64,000 nucleotides of DNA from assembly GCF_004352915.1 (NCBI RefSeq), contig NZ_SJSY01000076.1, positions 186,001 through 250,000 on the forward strand. Direction: 5' to 3'. Numbering within the stretch: the first letter of the stretch is position 1; each line of letters opens with the position of its first letter. Made by a program: the position numbers and the translations under genes. Shown here in pieces: positions 51,054 to 59,050 of the stretch. The stretch comes from Flavobacterium zhairuonense. Lineage in GTDB: Bacteria > Bacteroidota > Bacteroidia > Flavobacteriales > Flavobacteriaceae. The notes beneath the pieces were generated by a model, which saw nothing but the letters and a program-made list of their open reading frames with translations, had not been told where the DNA came from and searched no databases.

Positions 51054-51557
51054 ATGATTTTAAAAGAGAATACTGAATTGAAAAAAGCATTAAAGTTCCT
51101 GAACGAAATAGGAATTGATGTTATAGAAAAACAATTGGATTCAACTTTTTTACCTGGGTTAGAATTAGGTCCTGATTGTATCTATATTGATTATGAAAAA
51201 CTTTTATACCCTGGCGATATATTGCACGAAGCAGGGCATCTTGCAGTTGCAACTTCTGCAGAAAGAAAATTAATCGGCACAAATCAAATTTCTATCGACT
51301 GGCCTACACAAGGAGACGAAATTGCTGCAATTTTATGGTCGTATGCAGCTTTACATCATTTACAACTGCCATTAGAATTTGTATTTCATTCTAATGGCTA
51401 CAAAGATTCTTCAGATTGGTATATTTCGAATTTTAACTCCAAAAATTATATCGGTTTACCCTTACTCGAATGGATGGGATTGTGTGTTGGGAACGAACGT
51501 GCAGAGAAAGAACATAAAACTGCATTTCCTGCCATGCAAAAATGGCTTCGTGACTAA
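51054..51557 (+). CDS. Conserved hypothetical protein with HEAGH (HExxH) motif
   Basis: A 167-residue cytoplasmic protein, no signal peptide. It carries DILHEAGHLAV, an HExxH zincin-like motif (H58, E59, H62), followed by alpha-helical segments (DEIAAILWSYAALHHLQLPL). A third metal ligand could be the Glu of GDEIAA or the His pair HH, but I cannot decide this. No named family is recognised. It follows the Dph6-like gene by 31 bp and ends 3 bp from the convergent DUF1697 gene. Confidence 0.75.
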   Translation: MILKENTELKKALKFLNEIGIDVIEKQLDSTFLPGLELGPDCIYIDYEKLLYPGDILHEAGHLAVATSAERKLIGTNQISIDWPTQGDEIAAILWSYAALHHLQLPLEFVFHSNGYKDSSDWYISNFNSKNYIGLPLLEWMGLCVGNERAEKEHKTAFPAMQKWLRD

Positions 51558-51560
51558 AAT

Positions 51561-52100
51561 TTATTCAGCATACATTTGGAGTAGATTCGTAACGGTATTC
51601 CAGTTTCTCATTGTTGTGATAACATTCAATTTTTTCTCGATGTATTTGCCTTCCAATCTTGTTTTTCCCGCTCCAATGGCATATTTAATAAAAATCCTAT
51701 TACCATCAATACTTGCTTCATCTGGCTTAAACTGACTGATTTTCAAATCGTTTATACTTTCTTTTTTTAAGGCAATTGAAACAAAGGCCACATAAAGCTT
51801 TTTTATATCAATATCTTTCTCTTTCAGGAAAGGATTGTTTTTAAAACATAGCTCTAAATCTTCTTTTGCAATGACAATTACAGGAACTTCATGGCCAAAA
51901 ACCTTAAAAATTTCCTGTTTTATAATGAAACCTACTTTCGCTGCATCTTCTTCGCTGTCAACAAATACATTTCCAGATTGCAGATAAGTTCGAACATTTT
52001 GAAATCCGATGTTTTCTAGCATGGTTTTCAAAGCATCCATTTTCATCATATTATGGCCTGAAACATTGATTCCGCGTAAAAGTGCTAAATGAGTTTTCAT
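51561..52100 (-). CDS. DUF1697 family protein
   Basis: A 179-residue protein with the family's constant start LALLRGINVSGHNMMKMDAL and the motif FQNVRTYLQSGNVFVDS. It ends with LEGKYIEKKLNVITTMRNWNTVTNLLQM, also conserved. Members are widespread and their function is not known. The frame extends 11 codons upstream, overlapping a terminator hairpin; the ATG at 52100 agrees with family starts. Confidence 0.93.
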   Translation of the reverse strand: MKTHLALLRGINVSGHNMMKMDALKTMLENIGFQNVRTYLQSGNVFVDSEEDAAKVGFIIKQEIFKVFGHEVPVIVIAKEDLELCFKNNPFLKEKDIDIKKLYVAFVSIALKKESINDLKISQFKPDEASIDGNRIFIKYAIGAGKTRLEGKYIEKKLNVITTMRNWNTVTNLLQMYAE

Positions 52101-52121
52101 AGTAAAGTATTTTAAAAAGAA

Positions 52122-52154
52122 AAAAGTATTCAATTTAAAAAACTGAATACTTTT
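52122..52154 (-). terminator. Intrinsic terminator after the small lipoprotein gene
   Basis: Stem aaaagtattcaattt / aaactgaatactttt with a 3-base loop and T-run on the minus strand, 25 bp after the stop at 52179. Confidence 0.75.
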
Positions 52155-52178
52155 AATTGTTTAGCAAACTTACGGTTT

Positions 52179-52589
52179 TTATTTTGCTTTTTTGTATGTA
52201 TAGCTACGATCACACATAGCTGCATTATCATTTAAATGACCAAGTTTATCTAAAGTTAAACTCTCAATTATACCACCTGTACAATTTGATATCAGTGAAT
52301 TCTGCTCTTTGTATGTTAAAACAAAAACAGTTCCATTTTCGGTGGTTTTTGTTTCAAAAGTTCCTGCTAAAATTGTAGTTTTATTGTCGTAATTTCGGGT
52401 TTTTGTAAAAGTATTATCTTTATTAAATTGATACGAAAACTGTGTCGAAGATGGATCGTTTGCATACGGTTCCGCCGCAAATTGATTCCATTTTCCATAA
52501 TAATCAGAAACTACAACATCGTCAGAATCATTGTTTGAACAAGAAACAACCGTAATAACGAAAGCAAATAATAGTACAATTTTTTTCAT
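52179..52589 (-). CDS. Small lipocalin-like lipoprotein
   Basis: A 136-residue lipoprotein: signal with lipobox ITVVSC (C17), then a Ser/Asp-rich linker, then a beta-rich domain beginning YYGKWNQFAAEPYAN, whose GKW word and strand pattern resemble lipocalin-like domains of Bacteroidota. Two Cys (NCTGG and MCDRS) could form a disulfide. No function known. It is monocistronic, with a terminator after it and a 272-bp gap upstream to recG that is AT-rich with imperfect agaaaatag/ctattttct arms. Confidence 0.78.
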   Translation of the reverse strand: MKKIVLLFAFVITVVSCSNNDSDDVVVSDYYGKWNQFAAEPYANDPSSTQFSYQFNKDNTFTKTRNYDNKTTILAGTFETKTTENGTVFVLTYKEQNSLISNCTGGIIESLTLDKLGHLNDNAAMCDRSYTYKKAK

Positions 52590-52861
52590 TTCTTTAAAGT
52601 TTGAAGGTTAATTATTAATAAGACTAAACTTTATAAAAATAGTTGCGCCACAAGCTATTAAGTTAACAATATGATAATATTGAAAGCTTAAAAACGTTAT
52701 CAAAATCAAAAAAGCAATAAACATAAGATTTTCAGATTTCCTAATTAAAATCTATCTTCGCTTTTCCAAAAAAGATAAAAGAAAATAGAAGCAAGAAAAT
52801 AGAATTTGTCTTTGCTCTATATTCTTTGTTCTATTTTCTAAAATCTAAGCCAACCTAAAAA

Positions 52862-54970
52862 ATGTCTAACAATCTTCTTGAAACTCCTATCGAATACCTA
52901 AAAGGCGTTGGTCCAAGTCGTGGCCAGTTGCTTCGCAAGGAATTGGGAATTCATAAGTACGGAGATTTAGTCAATTTTTTTCCGAATAGATACATTGACA
53001 GAACACGCTATTACAAGATAAACGAACTCCAGAATACAGGAACCGAAGTTCAAATTATTGGAAAAATCATCAATATCAAAACCGTTGAATTTGCCAAAAA
53101 CAAAAAGCGTTTGGTTGCCACTTTCGTGGATGATACTGGGCAAATTGAGCTGAATTGGTTTCAAGGACATAAATGGATCAGGGAGAGTTTAAAACTGAAT
53201 GAGACTTTAGTAATTTTTGGAAAATGCTCTCTTTACGGAAGTCAATTTAGTATGGCACATCCGGAAATTGAACTTTTAAGCGAACACGAAAAAAGTCTTC
53301 GTTCTGCAATGCAACCTGTCTATCCTTCAACAGAAACACTTGCAAACCGAGGGATTTCGAATAGAACGATCAATAAATTAATGGAACAATTGTTTATTGA
53401 AACGCAAGCTTTGTTTACCGAAACTTTTCCTCCTTATTTGATTGAAGAATTAAAATTGATTCCGAAAAGAGCGGCTTTATTCAATATTCATTTTCCTAAA
53501 AGCACTGAAATTTTGGCGAAAGCCCAATTCCGATTAAAATTTGAGGAATTGTTTTTTATTCAGCTTCAATTAATTACTAAAAATTTAATCCGAAAACATA
53601 AAATAAAAGGGCATCCGTTTACCAAAGTTGGTGAGCTTTTCAATGCATTTTACCAAAATCATTTGCCTTTTGATTTGACTGGCGCTCAAAAAAGAGTGCT
53701 AAAAGAAATCCGCACCGATATGGGAAGCAATGCCCAAATGAATCGCTTGCTTCAAGGTGATGTAGGTTCTGGAAAAACAATTGTTGCTTTTATGAGTATG
53801 CTTTTGGCAATTGACAACGGTTTTCAAGCTTGTTTGATGGCGCCAACCGAGATTTTAGCGAATCAACATTTTATTGGATTGTCGGTATTTGCCAATACTT
53901 TAAATATCAATATTCGAATATTAACCGGCTCAACAAAGACTTCTGAACGAAAAATTATTCACGAAGAGCTTGAAAACGGAAGCTTGCAAATTATAATTGG
54001 AACTCATGCTTTGTTGGAAGACAAAGTGAAATTCCAAAACTTAGGCTTATCTATTATTGATGAACAGCATCGTTTTGGTGTAGAACAGCGCTCAAAATTG
54101 TGGAAAAAAAATGATATTCCGCCACACGTTTTGGTTATGACAGCGACTCCAATTCCGAGAACTTTGGCAATGAGTTTATATGGCGATTTGGATATTTCTG
54201 TAATTGATGAATTGCCACCAGGAAGGAAACCAATCCAAACGGTTCATAGATACGACACAAACCGTTTAAAAGTCTGGAAATTCCTTCGTGATGAAATTGC
54301 CAAAGGAAGACAAATTTATATTGTTTATCCGTTGATTCAGGAATCTGAAAAAATGGATTACAAAGATTTGATGGACGGCTACGAAAGCATTTCAAGAGAT
54401 TTTCCTTTGCCTCAATATTCGATTTCGATTCTGCACGGAAAAATGAAACCTGCAGATAAAGATGCAGAAATGAAACGCTTTTCTGAAGGAAAAACCAATA
54501 TCATGGTGGCAACAACTGTAATTGAAGTAGGCGTAAATGTACCAAATGCCAGCGTTATGATTATTGAAAGCGCAGAACGTTTTGGACTTTCACAATTACA
54601 TCAATTGAGAGGACGCGTTGGGCGTGGTGCAGAACAGAGTTATTGTATTTTAATGACCAGCCATAAATTAAGTTCCGACAGCAAAATTAGAATGGAAACA
54701 ATGGTTGGCACAAATGATGGTTTTGAAATTGCCGAAGTTGACTTAAAGCTTCGTGGTCCAGGTGATTTAATGGGAACACAACAAAGCGGTGTTTTAAATC
54801 TTCAAATTGCTGATATTGTAAAAGATCGAGAAATTTTATCTTTGGCGAGAAATTATGCCATGAAAATTTTAAAAGAAGACAGCGCACTTCAAAAACCAGA
54901 ACATTCGGTTTTAAAAGCTGTTTTTATTGAATTGACCAAAAAGAAAAATATCTGGAATTATATTAGTTAG
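52862..54970 (+). CDS. recG: ATP-dependent DNA helicase RecG
   Basis: A 702-residue double-stranded DNA translocase that remodels stalled replication forks and branched intermediates. The wedge domain covers about 60-160 (OB fold, ELNWFQGHKWIRE). The helicase core has Walker A LLQGDVGSGKTIVAFM, the DExH box IIDEQHRFGVEQR, motif III TATPIPRTLAM, motif VI QLRGRVGRGAEQSYC and the TRG motif region. Length is normal. It stands alone, with a repeat-rich gap after it. Confidence 0.97.
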   Translation: MSNNLLETPIEYLKGVGPSRGQLLRKELGIHKYGDLVNFFPNRYIDRTRYYKINELQNTGTEVQIIGKIINIKTVEFAKNKKRLVATFVDDTGQIELNWFQGHKWIRESLKLNETLVIFGKCSLYGSQFSMAHPEIELLSEHEKSLRSAMQPVYPSTETLANRGISNRTINKLMEQLFIETQALFTETFPPYLIEELKLIPKRAALFNIHFPKSTEILAKAQFRLKFEELFFIQLQLITKNLIRKHKIKGHPFTKVGELFNAFYQNHLPFDLTGAQKRVLKEIRTDMGSNAQMNRLLQGDVGSGKTIVAFMSMLLAIDNGFQACLMAPTEILANQHFIGLSVFANTLNINIRILTGSTKTSERKIIHEELENGSLQIIIGTHALLEDKVKFQNLGLSIIDEQHRFGVEQRSKLWKKNDIPPHVLVMTATPIPRTLAMSLYGDLDISVIDELPPGRKPIQTVHRYDTNRLKVWKFLRDEIAKGRQIYIVYPLIQESEKMDYKDLMDGYESISRDFPLPQYSISILHGKMKPADKDAEMKRFSEGKTNIMVATTVIEVGVNVPNASVMIIESAERFGLSQLHQLRGRVGRGAEQSYCILMTSHKLSSDSKIRMETMVGTNDGFEIAEVDLKLRGPGDLMGTQQSGVLNLQIADIVKDREILSLARNYAMKILKEDSALQKPEHSVLKAVFIELTKKKNIWNYIS

Positions 54971-54976
54971 TTTTAG

Positions 54977-55040
54977 GGACAAAGGGACAAAGATACAAAG
55001 TGACAAAGACTTCATTGACGTGAAACTTGAAACTTGAAAC
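54977..55040. repeat. Octad and heptad arrays after recG
   Basis: Four 8-bp words ggacaaag, ggacaaag, atacaaag and tgacaaag run at 54977-55008. After 13 bp, gaaactt words repeat at 55022-55040. The latter belong to the ttcaagt family of the 37.9 and 42.3 kb elements. Confidence 0.8.
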
Positions 55041-55153
55041 AAAAACACTCCGCTATATCAAACTTAAAATTATCTAGGTGATTAGATTTGTTGGGGGACA
55101 AATTAATAGTGATTCTTTTGATTGATACAGCGAAGCATTTTTTTAATTATGGA

Positions 55154-55756
55154 CTATTTCTTCGGATTATCTTTCTTTTCAAAAAGACTTCCAAACAAAC
55201 CTTTACTTACTTTAATTTTGCAATCTTTTCCGGTCGCAACAAGATGATCAATATATTCCATATAAGTTTTTTTGCGTTCTTCTAAAAAACCAACTAAATA
55301 TTCTTCTGAAGCTAACATACCGCTGGCTTCCTCAATATGCAAAAGCTTATTGTACAAAGGCTCAATAAATTTGCTTATAATATCTTCACGAACCGATTTT
55401 CTTGTTCCAAAATAACCTACTATTTCTCCATTTGAATCGGCTATAATTTTAAAGTCAGTGATTACCCAATAGTACCTTCCCGTTTTTGACATGTTTTTAA
55501 TGATCACATGAATATTTCTACTCGATTTAATACTGTCCCATAAAAACTTGAAAATTACTTTAGGCATGTCAGGATGGCGAATAATATTATGAGGTTGTCC
55601 TATTAATTCATATTCATCATAGCCTGAAACATCTATAAAATCTTCATTGGCGTATAAAATAGTTCCTTTTGTGTCTGTTTTACTGAGTAATACTTTATTC
55701 TTGTTCCAATCAACTTCTCGGTCTGATGGATTTGGACGGGGGATTCTAATATCCAT
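55154..55756 (-). CDS. PAS-domain protein, Aer-like
   Basis: A 200-residue cytoplasmic protein with one PAS domain (about 20-125). Its core SKTDTKGTILYANEDFIDVSG and the block GQPHNIIRHPDMP are those of aerotaxis receptor Aer and of methyl-accepting protein PAS domains, some of which bind FAD or haem. It has no signalling output domain; residues 130-200 are helical with a basic tail. Flavobacteria lack classical chemotaxis, so the partner is unknown. It lies 92 bp after the membrane-sensor gene on the same strand, suggesting that the two act together. Confidence 0.88.
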   Translation of the reverse strand: MDIRIPRPNPSDREVDWNKNKVLLSKTDTKGTILYANEDFIDVSGYDEYELIGQPHNIIRHPDMPKVIFKFLWDSIKSSRNIHVIIKNMSKTGRYYWVITDFKIIADSNGEIVGYFGTRKSVREDIISKFIEPLYNKLLHIEEASGMLASEEYLVGFLEERKKTYMEYIDHLVATGKDCKIKVSKGLFGSLFEKKDNPKK

Positions 55757-55848
55757 AAATTCTGCATTTAAAATTAATATGTGTTTAAGTTTGGTGCGTG
55801 TACTATTGCATTAAATTCAATTAAAGCGGTTATTTTAATAAAGTTTAA

Positions 55849-56715
55849 TTATTGATTTGAATTTGTTTTGCCAGTGACTGATTTAAAATGAATATCATTT
55901 ACAAGATCATCAATTTTTTTGGCGCTTTCCTTCATCAAATCAAGATAATTCAAGAGCTGATCGTTATCAGTATGCCCTTTTGAAACATCAATCAGTTTTA
56001 AAACAGAACTTACCGGCATTTTCAAATCTAAAGTCGTTTTATGGATAAAGTCATTGTACTCTTTTGTCTCAGACATTGAACTGAATTTTGCAGAAGCCAA
56101 TTTGATGTTCTCCAATTCATATTCATCAGAAATTTTAGTAATGTGATTTTGACTATGCGTTTTAAAATAATAAGCCCAGTATCCGTTCATGAAAAATACT
56201 GCGCCAGCCAATACCACGTGAACCAAGAAAGTTTCAAGATCAAAATTTACTTGCGAAAAATAAACTTGCAATCCATTTGCATCGTTGTAAACATAATTTT
56301 GAAGATAAGCCAAAGCTCCATGATGTATGATTACTAAAAGTGTAAGCGGAATTTGAAGTTTCCAATTTTGATAAATAATCAAAATTGTACTGGCCACAAA
56401 TACAGTAAAATGCATTTCAAATAAACCATGCATTTGATAAATATACTGAGCCATAAAAATTGCCAACACTACTGAAAGTACATATTGGTAAAATTTAGAA
56501 TTTTTGACAAATAATTTAGCTGAATAATAAGCCAGCAAATTCAGCGTTCCTACGCCTGCTCCGATTTCCCACGTGTCATATTTAAAAGATAACGCAATTC
56601 CGAGAAGAAAATAAAGGGCAAGAACATAATTGATAATTGTATCCGATTTTTCTGTCATTGTCGACATAAAACTACGCAGGTAATCCTGCTCATTCAAACT
56701 AGCTTTCTTTTTCAT
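55849..56715 (-). CDS. Membrane sensor with degenerate HisKA-like domain, no kinase domain
   Basis: A 288-residue protein. Residues 28-183 form about six membrane helices with conserved His residues (QMHGLFEMHF, IIHHGALAYLQ), resembling the sensory module of some methyl-accepting proteins and diguanylate cyclases. A short linker leads to a dimerisation-type helix pair (218-275): DFIHKTTLDLKMPVSSVLKL, then YLDLMKESAKKIDDLVNDI. In histidine kinases the phospho-acceptor His precedes Asp/Glu-Leu; here that place is L229. No ATPase domain follows. It lies 26 bp after the thioredoxin-fold gene and before the PAS gene. Function is unknown. Confidence 0.75.
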   Translation of the reverse strand: MKKKASLNEQDYLRSFMSTMTEKSDTIINYVLALYFLLGIALSFKYDTWEIGAGVGTLNLLAYYSAKLFVKNSKFYQYVLSVVLAIFMAQYIYQMHGLFEMHFTVFVASTILIIYQNWKLQIPLTLLVIIHHGALAYLQNYVYNDANGLQVYFSQVNFDLETFLVHVVLAGAVFFMNGYWAYYFKTHSQNHITKISDEYELENIKLASAKFSSMSETKEYNDFIHKTTLDLKMPVSSVLKLIDVSKGHTDNDQLLNYLDLMKESAKKIDDLVNDIHFKSVTGKTNSNQ

Positions 56716-56741
56716 AAATTTAGGTAATTTAGGGGTTAGAT

Positions 56742-57338
56742 TTATTTAGTGCATTTTGGTAATGAACATCCATAAGCTGTCAAAGCCAAAGCATCAAATG
56801 ATGGGGCATTTGTCTTTTTCAGCAACATTTCTATAGCCTGTTGGGCATAATTCGTCTCAGCATCCGTACAATATCTTGTTTTATTGTAATTCCCTCTAAA
56901 ATAAAGCTTTTGCGAACTGTCGATCAGTGCTGCTTGTGGTGTTGAAAAGACACCGCAGTTTTTTGCAATTGATTGATCAAAATAAACCGGAATTTTGGCA
57001 TCAAATTTTTGCTGAATTTCCCCAATAGTGACACTTTTTTCATTGTTTATAACGACAATTTTAAAGTTAACACGATCTCCATATTTTTTTATCAATTCAG
57101 CAACATGAGGAATGTTAAAACGGGAACATGGGCATTCCGGATTAAAAAAGTGAATGAAAACAGGTTTTTGATTCATTGTGCAACATTTCAAATCAATCTT
57201 GCTTCCCATTGCAACCGCATGATAATCCTTAGGAATGGGGGTTGGAAGACTGTACTGAAATTCATTTTTCCAAAACAAAACCGAAATGGCAGCAAGAAGC
57301 AAACAAAACCATAAGCCAAGGAGTAGTTTTCTCATCAT
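56742..57338 (-). CDS. Membrane-anchored thioredoxin-fold protein (CPC motif)
   Basis: A 198-residue protein with an N-terminal membrane helix (about 4-23) and a periplasmic thioredoxin-like domain. The active-site region reads FFNPECPCSRF with C69-P-C71, shorter than the usual CxxC, and the cis-Pro appears in FSTPQAALID. Extra Cys lie at KCC (52-53), KNCGVF, RYCTDAE and in the C-terminal YGCSLPKC. It may act in disulfide exchange or as a redoxin. It is the first gene of the leftward trio with the sensor and PAS genes, which hints at redox sensing. The paired ATG start lies at the edge of a long gap. Confidence 0.78.
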   Translation of the reverse strand: MMRKLLLGLWFCLLLAAISVLFWKNEFQYSLPTPIPKDYHAVAMGSKIDLKCCTMNQKPVFIHFFNPECPCSRFNIPHVAELIKKYGDRVNFKIVVINNEKSVTIGEIQQKFDAKIPVYFDQSIAKNCGVFSTPQAALIDSSQKLYFRGNYNKTRYCTDAETNYAQQAIEMLLKKTNAPSFDALALTAYGCSLPKCTK

Positions 57339-57869
57339 AAATAAATAGATTTTGATTTAAAAAATATAAACACTTGTTAATTTTAAACTTTGATAAGGTA
57401 AAAAATAAAATCAAAAACAAATAAAAAAACCTACATTTATCAATAACGAAACAAAAAAATGGCAAAATACAATCAAAAATGCCATTGTTTTGTTTAACCC
57501 TATCAATGTTACAAATAAAATCGATAAAGCGCAAAATAATTGAGCTAAAATGCATTCTAAAAAAAGCAACGTAATCTTTTTCCTAGTTTTAAAACGCGTA
57601 TTTTTACGTTTTTTATAAATAAAAACCTACTTTTACTTTTTAAAATTTTACAGAATTTTACGAGTCCGTAATTATTTTCATCAAAATCGAGTTTTTTTTT
57701 CTTTCCACATTAAACCATTGTAAAGAAAAATAGTCCAAACAAATCGGCAATGCAAAAACTTGTACATACAAATGTTAAATAAAGGATAAGCTCTTTCGTT
57801 TTCGTATCAAAAAGTTAAATTTGTTAGCTACAAAAACAAAAACCCAAAAAAACATATCACTTTAATTTT
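57339..57869. other. 531-bp divergent gap with one strong hairpin
   Basis: The gap between the thioredoxin-fold gene and the efflux operon is AT-rich and without a credible ORF. acaaaaaaatggca (57451-57464) and tgccattgttttgt (57480-57493) form a 14-bp stem with one mismatch and a 15-base loop; its purpose is unclear. A -7 element for the efflux operon is listed separately. No regulator gene is present. Confidence 0.6.
57816..57823 (+). promoter_or_regulatory. Putative -7 element of the RND efflux operon
   Basis: TAAATTTG matches TAnnTTTG 46 bp before the ATG of the adaptor gene. The -33 region has only TTCG rather than TTTG. Confidence 0.4.
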
Positions 57870-58928
57870 ATGAAAGTAAAAAACCTAATTTACGCCCTGA
57901 TAATTATTGTTTTAGGAGGATTTATTACGTATAGAATAGTATCCAACAAAAGCAAAAATGATGAATCAAAAAAATCTGGCGACAAAGACAAACCAACAAC
58001 AGTTACTGGAATTGTTGTAAAAACAGCCACTTTTGATAATAATTTATCTTTATCAGGATCAATTGAAGCTAATGAGCAAATAGAAATCAGAAGCGAAGTT
58101 TCTGGAATCGTTGAAGGAATTTATTTTAACGAAGGAAGTTACGTAAGTAAAGGTCAAGTACTTTTTAAAGTTAACGATATTGAATTGAGAGCACAATTGC
58201 GTCAAGCGCAAACTAGAGAAGGTTTGGCCGCTGAAAATGAAAGAAGAGCAAAATTATTACTTCAAAAAGAAGCTATAAGCCAAGAAGAATTTGATGTAGC
58301 AAATGCTGATTATGCTTCTGCAAAAGCGCAAACACAATTAATTAAAGCCCAGATTTCAAAAACCTCTGTAAAAGCTCCTTTTTCAGGAAAAATTGGTTTA
58401 CGTTCTATTTCACCAGGAACATACATCACTCCTACCATTTTGGTCGCGAAATTAGTCAATACGGGCAAAGTAAAAATCACTTTTTCAATTCCTGAAAAAT
58501 ATGCTACACAAGTAAACAATGGTTCAAACATTGATTTTACAGTTTCTGGTTCAGACAAAACCTACAATGCAAAAATCTACGCTATAGAACCCGAAGTTGC
58601 CGTTGCAACAAGAACTTTACAAATTAGAGCTATTGCCGATAATACTGACGGAAAACTTTTCCCTGGAACTTTTGCAGATGTAAAACTTCCTCTTAATATT
58701 ATTAAAGATGCAATTGTCGTTCCATCTGAAGCTATCGTTCCTGTTCAAAGCGGGAAAAAAGTATATATCGCTGATATGGGCAAAGCCAAAGAAGTTATGG
58801 TTGAAGCGACAACTCGTACCGATGCCTCTATTTTAATTTTATCTGGATTGAAAGCTGGTGACACACTTGTTACAAGTGGTGTGATGTCACTTAAAAATGA
58901 TGCACCAATAAAAGTTAAAATAAAATAG
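57870..58928 (+). CDS. RND efflux periplasmic adaptor subunit (membrane fusion protein)
   Basis: A 352-residue adaptor linking the inner-membrane RND pump with the outer-membrane channel. An N-terminal hydrophobic anchor (5-25) precedes the lipoyl/barrel-sandwich halves (IEIRSEVSGIVEGIYFNEGSYV and TSVKAPFSGKIGLRSISPGTYI) with a helical hairpin between them, then the beta-barrel and membrane-proximal domains (PSEAIVPVQSGKKVYIA). It has no lipobox. It is the first gene of a three-gene operon; the permease starts 122 bp further on after a 7-bp repeat tract. Confidence 0.95.
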   Translation: MKVKNLIYALIIIVLGGFITYRIVSNKSKNDESKKSGDKDKPTTVTGIVVKTATFDNNLSLSGSIEANEQIEIRSEVSGIVEGIYFNEGSYVSKGQVLFKVNDIELRAQLRQAQTREGLAAENERRAKLLLQKEAISQEEFDVANADYASAKAQTQLIKAQISKTSVKAPFSGKIGLRSISPGTYITPTILVAKLVNTGKVKITFSIPEKYATQVNNGSNIDFTVSGSDKTYNAKIYAIEPEVAVATRTLQIRAIADNTDGKLFPGTFADVKLPLNIIKDAIVVPSEAIVPVQSGKKVYIADMGKAKEVMVEATTRTDASILILSGLKAGDTLVTSGVMSLKNDAPIKVKIK

Positions 58929-58999
58929 TCTTAAAGTCATAAAGTCAAAAGTCGCAAGACTTAAATATAGATTTAAAGATGTCAGTAAGATTTAGCAAT

Positions 59000-59048
59000 A
59001 AATCTGAAATCTGAAATCTAAAATCTAAAATCTAAAATCATAAATCAG
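59000..59048 (+). repeat. Seven tandem 7-bp words directly before the RND permease start
   Basis: The 49 bp are read as aaatctg, aaatctg, aaatcta, aaatcta, aaatcta, aaatcat and aaatcag, ending 2 bp before the ATG at 59051. The array therefore occupies the ribosome-binding region. Slippage would alter the leader, not the reading frame. Confidence 0.9.
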
Positions 59049-59050
59049 AT

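Noticed and set aside
57262..57555. A 97-codon frame before the thioredoxin-fold gene
   Set aside because: Phe/Cys/Leu-rich translation of AT-rich DNA, overlaps the real gene's start in another frame, and spans half of a hairpin.
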